DNA of 64,000 nucleotides. Origin: an uncultured Desulfomicrobiaceae bacterium. Lineage in GTDB: Bacteria; Desulfobacterota; Desulfovibrionia; Desulfovibrionales; Desulfomicrobiaceae. The notes beneath the pieces are model-generated. The model was not told the origin of the DNA. It did no database searches and worked only from the letters and a program-made list of their open reading frames with translations. Below are positions 8,168-16,743 of the stretch, in pieces. Position 1 is the stretch's first letter. Every line of letters starts with the position of its first letter. The translations under genes and the position numbers were made by a program. The stretch covers positions 1 to 64,000 of the forward strand of contig CALKRN010000021.1 in the NCBI GenBank assembly GCA_937989665.1. Reading direction: 5' to 3'.

Positions 8168-8209
8168 CGATACACCAAAGATGGCCTATGTTGCTCGGCC
8201 GAAGCGCTC
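8168..8209. repeat. 42-base direct repeat, copy 2
   Basis: Second copy of the repeat at 8097-8138, differing at four positions (three transitions in the middle and one near the end). Confidence 0.8.
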
Positions 8210-8291
8210 CCTCTCGGCGACCATTTTCCATCGATGTGAGGCCTCTTGCGGTGTCGTCTTCCCAGGATGCCCCAAGGATGCCCTAAGGCGG

Positions 8292-8741
8292 CTATTTGGT
8301 AAAACCCCCAGAGGCGAAAGCCGATGGGCTGCACCGGCATGGCCTTCTTTTCCCGGAGAAGGAACGCCAGAGATTTTTAAATTTATGGATGGCTCCAGGA
8401 CAGGCTTGCGTGTAGCAGGGACGGGTATTTTCTCGGGAAGAATCCTCCGCTCGGTTCTGGGGCGCCGCTGTATGAATCTCCACAAGCACCTGGCGCGCTT
8501 GACGACGGCAGAGGCAGATTCGGCTGCCCCCCAGGCGCACCACCATGGGACCTTGGGCGTTTTGGAGGACTTCCACTGGTTTGCCGGCTACAAATCCCAA
8601 GGCGAGGAGCTTGCCTCGCTCCGCCCCACAGCCTTCGATGTGGCGGATGATGCCTGTTGCCCCTTCCTTGAGGTGGTGGAGGGGGCAAAGCATCGGGCTG
8701 GTTGTGGCGCCATCAGGGGCGGTGACTCGACCATTATCCAT
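8292..8741 (-). CDS. feoA: FeoA-domain protein with anomalous C-terminal tail
   Basis: 149 residues. Residues 20-90 are an SH3-like FeoA domain (GIIRHIEGCGAERGKLLALGF, then GGSRICLCRRQARQVLVEI). FeoA proteins assist the FeoB ferrous-iron transporter in the cytoplasm. Residues 91-149 have no FeoA counterpart, are rich in Arg, Cys and Ser, and look like read-through into non-coding DNA. The expected feoB does not follow; repeats and greA do. The start codon overlaps the stop of the preceding feoA, so the two are coupled. A real FeoA would normally end about 85 residues in, so loss of the native 3' end by deletion is plausible. Confidence 0.8.
   Translation of the reverse strand: MDNGRVTAPDGATTSPMLCPLHHLKEGATGIIRHIEGCGAERGKLLALGFVAGKPVEVLQNAQGPMVVRLGGSRICLCRRQARQVLVEIHTAAPQNRAEDSSRENTRPCYTQACPGAIHKFKNLWRSFSGKRRPCRCSPSAFASGGFTK
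8301..8328 (-). terminator. Possible terminator inside the feoA tail
   Basis: On the minus strand, CCC (8328-8326) and GGC/GCC inner arms pair before GGGGG and TTTT (8304-8301). Weak stem, within the anomalous end of the reading frame. Confidence 0.25.
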
Positions 8742-8982
8742 GGGGTTCCTCTTCCACCTCCACGGTGATGTAATCGGCTTCGTTGTTGCGCAGCGTCAAC
8801 GTAAAGCCTCGCAGGCGCAGCGCCACTGGGTCCTCCAACGGCGCTCGGCCGATGACGGTAATGGGTGTGCCGGGGACGAGTCCCATGTCTCGGATCCGTC
8901 GTCCCAATTCTCCTTGAGCGGTAATTTGTCGGATGACGCCGCTTTGGTCGACATGCATCTGGCGCAAAGGGAGAGACGCCAT
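8734..8982 (-). CDS. feoA: Ferrous iron transport protein A (FeoA)
   Basis: An 82-residue stand-alone FeoA of normal length: LGRRIRDMGLVPGTPITVIGRAPLEDP in the core, followed by RLRGFTLTLRNNEADYITVE, the SH3-like barrel. The ATG at 8982 has AAGGAGA eight bases upstream; a longer upstream extension in the same frame is rejected because it overlaps dtxR and lacks homology. It stands between dtxR and a second feoA, all on the minus strand with a 13-base gap to dtxR. FeoA supports Fe(II) uptake with FeoB, but no feoB is present here. Confidence 0.92.
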   Translation of the reverse strand: MASLPLRQMHVDQSGVIRQITAQGELGRRIRDMGLVPGTPITVIGRAPLEDPVALRLRGFTLTLRNNEADYITVEVEEEPHG

Positions 8983-8995
8983 ACAAAGTCTCCTT

Positions 8996-9529
8996 CTATT
9001 TGGTGTTGAGGGACGAGGGATTGGTTTGGGTCCCACAATGGTTGCGCTGTCGGGAAAGACATTGCTCGATACAGGAGGTGCAGTCGGGACAGGAGCCTGG
9101 TTCACTGCAGCTTTGTTGGAACGAAGCAATCCAGTCGGCACCGGTGCGCGGGCAGCGACTAAGAAAGCGCACAAAACGAATTAGGGCCTCTAAACTTTGA
9201 TCGTCAATGTCGTGTTCGAGGCGGCAGGCTGTTTCCTCGGCGAGTTTCAGTGGGATATTGAGGACGCGGTGCAGGAAATCAGCCAACACCTTATGGCGAT
9301 GAGCGATGCGGGTCGCCACACGAAAGCCTTCGGGAGTCAGCGTTACCGAACTATAGGGCGTATAGTTGATGAGCCCTTGCTTGGCGAGTTTTTGGAGGGC
9401 GCTGGTCACAGAGGCCCGCTGCACGCCCATTTGTTCGGCGATATCCTTGGCACGCGCTACAGAATGGGCGGCTTCCAGGGTGAAGATGGTCTCCAGATAG
9501 TCTTCGAGGTTCGACGAAATCTCGTGCAT
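8996..9529 (-). CDS. DtxR/IdeR/MntR-family metal-dependent repressor
   Basis: 177 residues. The N-terminal winged helix (NLEDYLETIFTLE, then AKDIAEQMGVQRASVTSALQKLAKQGLINY) is typical of DtxR/MntR, followed by a metal-binding/dimerisation helix region (AHRHKVLADFLHRVLNIP ... ETACRLEHDID). The last 50 residues are cysteine-rich (CPRTGADW, CSEPGSCPDCTSCIEQC), a tail I associate with iron regulators placed next to feo genes in deltaproteobacteria. It probably senses Fe(II) and controls the downstream feoA pair. No clear Shine-Dalgarno precedes ATG 9529. Confidence 0.9.
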   Translation of the reverse strand: MHEISSNLEDYLETIFTLEAAHSVARAKDIAEQMGVQRASVTSALQKLAKQGLINYTPYSSVTLTPEGFRVATRIAHRHKVLADFLHRVLNIPLKLAEETACRLEHDIDDQSLEALIRFVRFLSRCPRTGADWIASFQQSCSEPGSCPDCTSCIEQCLSRQRNHCGTQTNPSSLNTK

Positions 9530-9701
9530 GGCCCGGGTCCTGGTTGGAGAAAAAGTTAGGCTCTTCTACCCACGGGCTGGGTATCTGGCAAGGGGGAGGA
9601 GGGCATCTTTGGGTTGGGGTCTTTGCGCGGTGAAGGCGGGTGCAACGACGTTTGTGGGGGAACACCAAAGAAACCCCGTGGGCGCCCATGGAGGGTGAAC
9701 G

Positions 9702-9734
9702 CAAGAAACCCCATGGGCGCCATGGGGTTTCTTG
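9702..9734. repeat. 33-base perfect palindrome
   Basis: Arms CAAGAAACCCCATGG (9702-9716) and CCATGGGGTTTCTTG (9720-9734) flank GCG. A degenerate relative of the left arm and centre (AAAGAAACCCCGTGGGCGCC) begins at 9667. It lies between the P-type ATPase and dtxR and has no poly-T, so it is either a structured spacer or a binding site. The remaining bases of the 249-base gap (9530-9778) hold nothing else recognisable except a weaker GCCTTC/GAAGGC hairpin near 9748-9767. Confidence 0.75.
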
Positions 9735-9778
9735 TCTGGAAGATCGAGCCTTCGCCGGGGAGAAGGCTTGTCCCCCTC

Positions 9779-12481
9779 CTAGGCTTGGTATTGCGGATTG
9801 CGCAGCCGCTTCTCCCACTCCACGATTCCGTACGCGGCAAGACCGACCGCGATGGTTTTGAGCCAGGGTGTCAACCCCACCGGCGCCGTGGAGAACATGA
9901 GGTTCATAATCGGCAGGTAGGTGAAGGCCAGTTGGAGCACGCACATCGTTCCGAACCCAACGAGGACCCAAGGGTTGGAGAAAAAGCCGAGGGCAAACGG
10001 GGAACGGGAAAAGGAGCGGCTGTTGAAGAGGTAAAAGGCCTCCACCATAACAAAGACATTCACCGCCACGGTACGCGCTTGGGTCTCGTCACCGGTCACC
10101 ATAAGTTCCCATTTGAAGAGGCCAAAAGCAGCAAGCAGAAGAATACCGCCCACAAGAAGGATGCGGATAATGAGTTCTGCGTCGAGGATGGACGCATCGG
10201 AGCGTCGGGGTGGACGTTCCATGATCCCTGGTTCTTTGGGTTCAAAGGCCAGGGTGAGTCCGAGACAGACCGCCGTCGTCATGTTGATCCAGAGAATCTG
10301 CACCGGCAAAATCGGCAGGACGACCCCGAAGAGCATCGCCACGAGGATGACGAGTCCTTCACCGAGGTTGGTGGGCAAGGTCCAGACGATGAATTTGAGG
10401 AGGTTGTCGTAAACGCCGCGGCCTTCCTCCACCGCGGCCTCGATGGTGGCGAAGTTGTCGTCGGTGAGGATCATGTCCGCGGCCTCTTTGGCGGCCTCGG
10501 TACCTCCCTTGCCCATGGCGACGCCAATGTCGGCCTGTTTGAGGGCCGGGGCGTCGTTGACCCCATCACCGGTCATGGCCACGATTTCGCCTCGACGCTG
10601 GAGGGCCATGACGAGACGAAGCTTTTGTTCCGGGGCCACTCGGGCAAAGACCGCGGTCTCTTGGACGCGTTCCACGAGCTCGGCATCGCTCATGGCGGCC
10701 AGATCGGTGCCGGTGAGCACCTGGCAGGTGGGGCGACCCGGGCAGGTCGTCAGACCGAGACCGAGCTGGACGCCGATGGCAGCCGCGGTGACGGCATGAT
10801 CGCCGGTGATCATCTTCACCTGCACTCCGGCGCGCTGGCAGGCGGCCACTGCAGCAATGGCCTCGGGGCGAGGTGGGTCCATCATCGCTTCCAGTCCCAC
10901 CAGGATGAGGCCCTCGGCCACGGCGTCATGATGGATGCGGGTCGTGTCTGCAGGCAGTTCTTTGACCGCGATGGCCAGGACCCGCAGGCCTTCGAGGCCC
11001 ATATCTTCGACGGCCCGGCGGATGGCGGCTTCGTCGATGGGATGGAGGGTCCCGTCTGCGGCCATGAACTGTTGGGCGCGCGCCAGGGCCGCCTCCACGG
11101 AGCCTTTGAAGAAAACGATCCGCGGTTTGCCCTGCCCCTGATCGTGGAGGGTGGCCATGTACTGGTGCTCGGACTCAAAAGGGAGGGTGTCGAGACGCGG
11201 CCATTGGCGTGCTTCAGTGGCAGGGTCGAAACCTGCCTTGATGGCAGCGACGATAAGGGCCGCCTCGGTGGGGTCGCCGGTGACCCGTTCCTCGGTTTCA
11301 GTAAAAGTCACGCGGGTGTCGTTGCACAGCAGCCCGGCGCGCAAGGTAAGGCGCAAGGCCTGGTTGTCCGGGGTGAACCCCTCGATGTGCCCATGGGGGC
11401 GGTATCCAACCCCAGTCACGGCATGGACCTGGCCGGCTGCGAAGATTTGGGTCACGGTCATTTGGTTTTGGGTAAGGGTCCCCGTCTTGTCGGAGCAGAT
11501 GACCGAGGCCCCACCTAAGGTCTCCACCGCTGGGAGCTTGCGGATAATCGCCCCGCGGGCGGCCATGCGCGAGACTCCCATGGCAAGGATGACGGTGACC
11601 GCTGCTGGCAGACCCTCGGGGATGGCGGCAACGGCCAGCGCCACGGCCGCGAGAAAGGTGTCCGCGATGGGCTGGCCCCGCAGCATGCCGGCGAAGAAGG
11701 TCAGGGCCGCCAGGGCCACGATGGCCCACAGCAGGAAGTGGCTGAAACGGGCGATCTTGCGGGTAAGGGGGGTCGCCAGTTCATCGGCCTCGGCCACCAT
11801 GGTGGAGATGCGGCCAATTTCTGTGTGATCGCCTGTGGCCACCACCACGCCTGTAGCCTGGCCATAGGTCACAAGGGTAGAGGCATAGGCCATGTTGCGC
11901 CGGTCTCCAAGGCCTATGTCACGCGGCAAGAGCTCGCTGTGTTTGCCCACGGCCACGGACTCACCGGTGAGGGCCGATTCATCCACACGGAGGTCCTTGA
12001 CCTCGATGAGGCGCAGATCCGCAGGGACTTTGTCCCCAGAGCGCAGGACCACGATGTCGCCAGGGACGAGGTCTTTAGCGGAGATGCGCTGGATTTCCCC
12101 GTCTCGGAGCACCACGGCTTCCGTGACCATGGACCGAGAGAGGGCTTCCAAGGCGCTCACGGCCTTGGCCTCTTGGATGTAGCCGACAATGGCATTGACG
12201 AGGACCACCCCAAAAATGACCGAGGCGTCCACCCACTCGCCAAGACCCACGGTCACTACGGCAGACACGAGCAGAATGTACACGAGAGGCTGATGGAACT
12301 GGAGGAGGAAACGCTCCAGCTTCGTTTTGCCCCGGCGCGGCGTGAGGCGGTTGGGACCGAACTCCGCCCGGCGATGCTCGGCCTGCAACGGACCGAGGCC
12401 CTTGGTGGGATCCACCTGGAGTAGGTCGAGGACGTCTGCCACTGCGAGATGGTGCCAGATCTTGTTGGGAGAAAAATCCAT
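9779..12481 (-). CDS. P-type cation-transporting ATPase (Ca2+/PacL-like, P2 type)
   Basis: A 900-residue inner-membrane ion pump. It has an N-terminal cation ATPase domain (residues 5-75), actuator TGES at 172-175, transmembrane helix 4 motif PEGLPAAVT (288-296), phosphorylation site DKTGTLT with Asp331, hinge TGDGVNDAPALK in the P domain, and four or more C-terminal membrane helices. No N-terminal heavy-metal-binding CxxC is present, and the helix 4 PEGL motif is that of Ca2+ and Na+/K+ type pumps rather than CPx metal pumps. Exact ion is not deducible. ATG 12481 follows AAGGAGG; a longer in-frame extension to 12586 lacks homology. It is upstream of, but separated from, the dtxR-feoA genes by 249 bases. 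Confidence 0.93.
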   Translation of the reverse strand: MDFSPNKIWHHLAVADVLDLLQVDPTKGLGPLQAEHRRAEFGPNRLTPRRGKTKLERFLLQFHQPLVYILLVSAVVTVGLGEWVDASVIFGVVLVNAIVGYIQEAKAVSALEALSRSMVTEAVVLRDGEIQRISAKDLVPGDIVVLRSGDKVPADLRLIEVKDLRVDESALTGESVAVGKHSELLPRDIGLGDRRNMAYASTLVTYGQATGVVVATGDHTEIGRISTMVAEADELATPLTRKIARFSHFLLWAIVALAALTFFAGMLRGQPIADTFLAAVALAVAAIPEGLPAAVTVILAMGVSRMAARGAIIRKLPAVETLGGASVICSDKTGTLTQNQMTVTQIFAAGQVHAVTGVGYRPHGHIEGFTPDNQALRLTLRAGLLCNDTRVTFTETEERVTGDPTEAALIVAAIKAGFDPATEARQWPRLDTLPFESEHQYMATLHDQGQGKPRIVFFKGSVEAALARAQQFMAADGTLHPIDEAAIRRAVEDMGLEGLRVLAIAVKELPADTTRIHHDAVAEGLILVGLEAMMDPPRPEAIAAVAACQRAGVQVKMITGDHAVTAAAIGVQLGLGLTTCPGRPTCQVLTGTDLAAMSDAELVERVQETAVFARVAPEQKLRLVMALQRRGEIVAMTGDGVNDAPALKQADIGVAMGKGGTEAAKEAADMILTDDNFATIEAAVEEGRGVYDNLLKFIVWTLPTNLGEGLVILVAMLFGVVLPILPVQILWINMTTAVCLGLTLAFEPKEPGIMERPPRRSDASILDAELIIRILLVGGILLLAAFGLFKWELMVTGDETQARTVAVNVFVMVEAFYLFNSRSFSRSPFALGFFSNPWVLVGFGTMCVLQLAFTYLPIMNLMFSTAPVGLTPWLKTIAVGLAAYGIVEWEKRLRNPQYQA

Positions 12482-12887
12482 GGGACCTCCTTGACGGGGT
12501 TGCACAGACCAAAAGGATACGAATGATAAACGACGGTAGCCGACGCGAAGAAGGAGGGCAAGGGGATTGTGGCAAATTCTATGCATGAAGGCGACGGCTT
12601 TGGGGGAAAACTCGCGGCGTTATACGAAGGAATCCTAAGCATGCCGTGGCGGAGCAGGAGAGGAGCAACGTCGAACCAGACCATGGTCTCCTGCAACGGG
12701 TTGCCCCTATGCTATTGACCGATGATGGTTGTCTGAAAAATCAGAAACAGACTCTGAAAAAAAGAAGAAAAATACGATAAAAAAAAGTTCTTGTGGGAGA
12801 TTGGTTCGTTTTGTTACACAAAAGCAACATAATTTTGATGCCAACAATGGCTCTGCCTACGGTAATTTTTTATTAAAGGAGGTTGCC
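12482..12887. other. Divergent regulatory spacer, AT-rich towards the MCP gene
   Basis: A 406-base gap between the divergent P-type ATPase and the MCP gene. It contains the 12-base palindrome AGACCATGGTCT at 12678-12689 and an A-rich stretch at about 12755-12790. A Shine-Dalgarno AAAGGAGG at 12876-12883 serves the MCP. A TTGACC at about 12715 is a possible -35 element without a convincing -10. No gene is supported. Confidence 0.5.
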
Positions 12888-14599
12888 GTGCGTTTTGGAA
12901 TCCGCAATCGTATGATGACATTAGTGGGCGTACTCTTGGTTTTCGTAGGGATTGTGGTGTCGTATACCATGCCACCGTAACTCGAGAGGAGACCATCGCT
13001 CAGGTGGGACGGACCATGACCGAGGACGCCAAAGACAAGATCAAGGTGGCGACCCATTCCATGGCCATGGCGTTGGGGGCTGCTTTGCGGGGGATTGCCG
13101 ACCCTGCGGCCCAAAATGAACGCATCAATGCCATGGTGGACCCCATTCGCTTTGAGGCGGACCAGTCTGGCTACTATTTTGTATACCGAGGGACCACGGT
13201 GGTTCGAGTGCCGCCCAAACCGGAACTCACGGGAAAAGATTTGGGAGAAACCAAAGACGCCCAAGGGAGGTTTTTCGTGCGGGAACTGGCGAAAATGGCC
13301 CAGGCGGGAGGTGGCTTTGTGGAGTACATCTTTGCCAAACCCGGCAAAGGCGACCAGCCCAAGTTGGGGTATGCTGAAATGATTCCTGGCACTGACCTTT
13401 GGGTTGGTACCGGTGTTTACATCGACAACGTCGTCGAGGCCCAGGCAGCTATGGCCGCAGAGCTGCGTGCGGGCTCGTATCGTGCCCTGCTCACCGTGCT
13501 TGGCATTGTCGGGGCAGGCTTGGTATTCGTTATCTTGCCGCTCACCTTGTGGCTCTCCCGATCCATCACCCAACCCCTTGCGCGGATGACGAGCATGCTG
13601 AAGGACATTGCTGAAGGCGAAGGTGACCTCACCCGTCGTCTGACGGATACTTCGGGGATGGAGACGCAGGTCTTGGCCGAGTACTTCAACCGTTTTGTCT
13701 CTCAAGTGCATGGAATTATCCGCGACGCCGCTGAGAACGCGCGTTTGCTGGCGGCCTCGTCGGAGGATCTGCTCTCGCTCTCCCGCGGGTTGCGCGGCAA
13801 CTCCGATGCCATGGACGCCAAGACCGCGGTCGTGGCCACCGCCACAGAGGAAATGAGCGCCAACATGCGTTCTGTTGCCTCCGCCATGGAGCAGTTGTCT
13901 GTGAATGTCACCACTGTGGCCACAGCGGCAGAGGAGATGACCGCCACCATCAGTGAGATTGCAAGTAACGCCACCAGGGCCAAGACCATTACCGGTGATG
14001 CAGTGACGAAGGCAAATCAAGCGACGAACCGAGTGGGCGAACTTGGCGTTGCGGCGCAGGAGATTGGGAAGGTGACGGAGGCCATTATGGCCATCTCCTC
14101 CCAGACCAATTTGCTCGCCCTCAATGCCACCATTGAGGCGGCACGCGCTGGTGAGGCGGGGCGAGGGTTTGCCGTTGTGGCCAATGAGATCAAGGAGCTG
14201 GCCCAGCAAACGGCGAGGGCTACGGAGGAGATTCGGCAGCGTATCGAGGGCATCCAGAGCGCCACAGGGCTTACCGTTCACGATATTCGGGCCGTCACCC
14301 AGGTCATTGGTGAGGTGGATGGTATCGTGGGCGGTATTGCCGCGGCGGTGGAAGAACAAAGTGTCACGACGCGGGATATTGCCAATAATGTGGGGCAAGC
14401 CGCTGCCGGGGTCCAAGAGGTCAACGAGAATGTGACACAGGCCCAGGCGGCCACCCATACGATTGCCCATGATGTGGCGAGTGTCAGCGAGGAAGCGGCC
14501 AAGCTTGCGGGCAATGCGAATACTGTGCAGCACAATGCGGAGAAGCTCGCGGAATTGGCTGGCCGCCTGCGCCAGCTCGTGGAGCAGTTTACAATCTGA
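12888..14599 (+). pseudogene. Methyl-accepting chemotaxis protein, frameshifted after the first membrane helix
   Basis: GTG 12888 (AAAGGAGG upstream) opens a frame coding for the first transmembrane helix, which ends in TAA at 12978-12980. The rest of the protein continues in another frame: a periplasmic single-Cache-like domain ([29 protein letters not shown]), a second membrane helix, HAMP, and a full signalling domain with the hairpin tip [23 protein letters not shown] and conserved [19 protein letters not shown]. Restoring one G near 12971 (ATGCCACC to ATGGCCACC) would join the frames and give about 571 residues. This is either a real one-base deletion or an assembly error. The stop overlaps the cca start (TGATG). 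Confidence 0.85.
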
Positions 14600-15867
14600 T
14601 GCGCATCTATCTGGTGGGCGGGGCGGTACGGGACGAACTCCTGGGCCGCCCGGTGCAGGACCGGGACTTTGTGGTCATTGGCGGGTCGGTGGCCGAGCTT
14701 CTTCGCCGGGTGCCGGGATTGACCCAGGTGGGGCGGCGTGAGCCAGTCTGGGTCCGGGCAGGGGAAGAATATACCCTTTCTGCTGCTCCTTCCATTGAGG
14801 CAGACCTGGCCTTGCGGGACCTGACGATCAATGCCCTTGCCAAAGACGAGGCCGGCGAGGTGGTCGCCTTGCCGGGGGCCTTGGACGATTTGGCGGCTCG
14901 TGTCTTGCGGCCAGTGGCGCAGGCGAACTTCCTTGCTGACCCACTGCGGCTAGTGCGGGCCGCACGTTTTGCGGCCCAGCTTCCGGCGTTTACAGTGGAC
15001 ACCAGTTTGGCGGCGATTGCTGCGGTCCTCCCTACCGAGGCATGGGCGAAGGTGGCTGCAGAGCGGGTCGGGGCCGAGGTAGCCAAGGCCTGCGCCGCCC
15101 CAGCCCCGGGTCGGTTTTTGCGCTTGCTTGTGGAATGGGGCGGTTTTGGAGCGTGGGGGGCGCTGTGGCAGAAGGCTCAGGCCATCCCGGCAGGTCCGGC
15201 CCCTTTACACAACGAGAGCCTAGCCGAGCACACGGCTCAGGTCATGGATCGCTGCGCTGGGGATGCCAAGACAGTGTGGATGGCCCTCACCCATGACCTC
15301 GGGAAAATAGCGACTCCCCATCAACGCTGGCCCCACCACCATGGCCATGAAGGTCGGGGCGAGGTCTTGGCTTGGCAATGGGGCGAGCTGCTGCGCCTGC
15401 CCAAGGCATGGATCCATGCCGGGGCGTTCGGGGCACGCTGGCATATGGCTGCCGCCCATTACGCTACTCTTCGGCGGGGGACTCGAGTGCGGATGGTCCT
15501 TGGACTTGCTCGGTATGGGCTTTTGGAATCTATGGCCCGATTGGTGGTGGCGGATGGAGGGCTGGACATCGGTCCATGGTTGGTCGAGGATTGGCGGCGC
15601 ATCAAGGCCGTGCACCTTCCTCGGCACGTCCAGGGTCTGGGGCCGAAGAGTGGCGAAATCCTCCATGCCCTGCGCTGTGCGGCACTGGCGCGCCCACTTA
15701 AGCCTCCTGCCAAAATCCTCGGGGCTGAGGCATCCGGAGTCTTCGGGGAGTCCCCCTCTTCCCCGGAGGCCGTGGAGGAATCCTCCAAGGTGATGCCCCT
15801 CAGGAGTGGTGGAGGATGCCGCTGCCAGCGGCCGCGTGGAGGAATTTTGCAGGAGGACGCTCCTTAG
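14599..15867 (+). CDS. cca: CCA-adding tRNA nucleotidyltransferase with HD domain
   Basis: 422 residues. It adds or repairs the 3' CCA of tRNAs. The nucleotidyltransferase head carries VGGAVRDELLG (6-16) and the metal-binding DRD at about 21-23, with RDLTINALA and RLVRAARFAA further on. A C-terminal HD domain (HTAQVMDR ... THDLGK) resembles that of multifunctional bacterial enzymes with phosphohydrolase activity. The last 50 or so residues are low in homology and rich in Gly, Ser and Glu; their DNA contains GTGGAGGA repeats like those in the following spacer, so the C-terminus may have been extended into repeat DNA. It is coupled to the upstream MCP frame by TGATG. Confidence 0.93.
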   Translation: MRIYLVGGAVRDELLGRPVQDRDFVVIGGSVAELLRRVPGLTQVGRREPVWVRAGEEYTLSAAPSIEADLALRDLTINALAKDEAGEVVALPGALDDLAARVLRPVAQANFLADPLRLVRAARFAAQLPAFTVDTSLAAIAAVLPTEAWAKVAAERVGAEVAKACAAPAPGRFLRLLVEWGGFGAWGALWQKAQAIPAGPAPLHNESLAEHTAQVMDRCAGDAKTVWMALTHDLGKIATPHQRWPHHHGHEGRGEVLAWQWGELLRLPKAWIHAGAFGARWHMAAAHYATLRRGTRVRMVLGLARYGLLESMARLVVADGGLDIGPWLVEDWRRIKAVHLPRHVQGLGPKSGEILHALRCAALARPLKPPAKILGAEASGVFGESPSSPEAVEESSKVMPLRSGGGCRCQRPRGGILQEDAP

Positions 15868-16086
15868 GAGGGTGGCTGGGGGCTGCACATGGCTACCTTT
15901 TGCAGTGCACAAATCGCTGCCAAAGGGCTGGGGGTTTTGGGGGGCAAGCTTTTGGAGGAGGAGGCAACGCCCACGGAAAAGCGCCATAACCCGTCGGTTG
16001 CGGTGTCGCTCGCCAAGCGTCCGGAAGAGGCAACGCGCCCGGAAAAGGGCGCGAAGTGGATGGTGTGAACCTCGTAACCTACTTGG
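15868..16086. other. Spacer with direct repeats and a hairpin
   Basis: The word GAGGCAACGC followed by CCxCGGAAAAG occurs at 15961 and again at 16027. The second copy contains the hairpin CGCGCCC-GGAAAA-GGGCGCG at 16034-16053, located 33 bases before the next gene. No coding potential is supported. Confidence 0.55.
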
Positions 16087-16743
16087 ATGAGATCGTTGTC
16101 TGTCTTCATCAAGACCCCGGCCGGGGCGCGTTGGGTAGCAGCAGCCTTGGTGCCTGTGGTGCGGCTATGGTCGTGGACCTTGCGCTACCACCTCGTGGAT
16201 GCAGAGCGATTCTATCAGCTCTGGCAAACAGGGCCGGTGGTTGCCGTACTCTGGCATGACGAACTCTTTCCCTTCATTGCCCTGCATGGACCAAGCAGGA
16301 TGACTTGCGTCGTGAGCCAAAGCTGGGATGGCGAACTCTTGGCCCGCGTTCTTGAGTCGTTTGGTTTTACCACCGCCCGGGGCTCGAGTTCCCGGGGCGG
16401 GGTGCGGGCGTTGCGGACCGCCTTGCGGCAGGGCGGGAGCGCAGGGGTCGTCCTTACGGTAGATGGTCCTCGGGGGCCGCGCCATCTGGCCAAGCCCGGT
16501 GCTGGGTTTGTGGCCCGGATGCTGGGGGCGCCAGTGCTGCCAGTGCGTGCATGGATGCGTCCAGTGGTGACCTTTGCCTCGTGGGATCGGTTCCAGCTCC
16601 CCTTGCCGTGGGCGCAGTGCACGATTGTCTATGGTGCGCCGCTGGATCCACCTGCTGCAGGGGAGGACTTGGAGGGATATGCCCAGCGCTTGACGACAAC
16701 GCTGGAAGCGATGGCGCCACCGCCGGGAGAAGGCTATGCGTGA
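16087..16743 (+). CDS. DUF374 lysophospholipid-acyltransferase-like protein
   Basis: 218 residues of the DUF374 family, a branch of the lysophospholipid acyltransferase (LPLAT) superfamily, at the cytoplasmic face of the inner membrane. Visible signatures are VVAVLWHDELFPFI with the catalytic-type HD pair (about residues 57-58), SSRGGVRALRTAL, and LTVDGPRGPRHLAKPGAGFVA. DUF374 proteins lie near lipid A genes and are thought to acylate or move lipid precursors; the reaction is unproven. The 3' end overlaps the next acyltransferase by eight bases, so the two form an operon. Confidence 0.9.
   Translation: MRSLSVFIKTPAGARWVAAALVPVVRLWSWTLRYHLVDAERFYQLWQTGPVVAVLWHDELFPFIALHGPSRMTCVVSQSWDGELLARVLESFGFTTARGSSSRGGVRALRTALRQGGSAGVVLTVDGPRGPRHLAKPGAGFVARMLGAPVLPVRAWMRPVVTFASWDRFQLPLPWAQCTIVYGAPLDPPAAGEDLEGYAQRLTTTLEAMAPPPGEGYA

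Larger units (their letters stand above)
8024..8291. other. Intergenic spacer with direct repeats
   Basis: A 268-base gap between greA and the minus-strand feoA pair. It holds the two copies of a 42-base repeat described separately and repeated GGTGTCCTAAG/ATGCCCTAAG-like words. No gene is supported. Confidence 0.6.

Noticed and set aside
8097-8209. CRISPR-like repeats
   Set aside because: Only two copies, not identical, and the unit is not followed by spacers of regular length or by cas genes.
9614-11518. Plus-strand open frame of 634 codons opposite the P-type ATPase
   Set aside because: Antisense to conserved ATPase motifs, and begins in the palindromic spacer.
12729-12887. Possible small Lys/Ser-rich protein before the MCP
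   Set aside because: It is just the upstream open part of the frame. The Shine-Dalgarno and family N-terminus fit a start at 12888.
12888-12980. Frameshifted MCP as programmed frameshifting
   Set aside because: No slippery heptamer or downstream structure was seen at the junction. A simple one-base deletion fits better.
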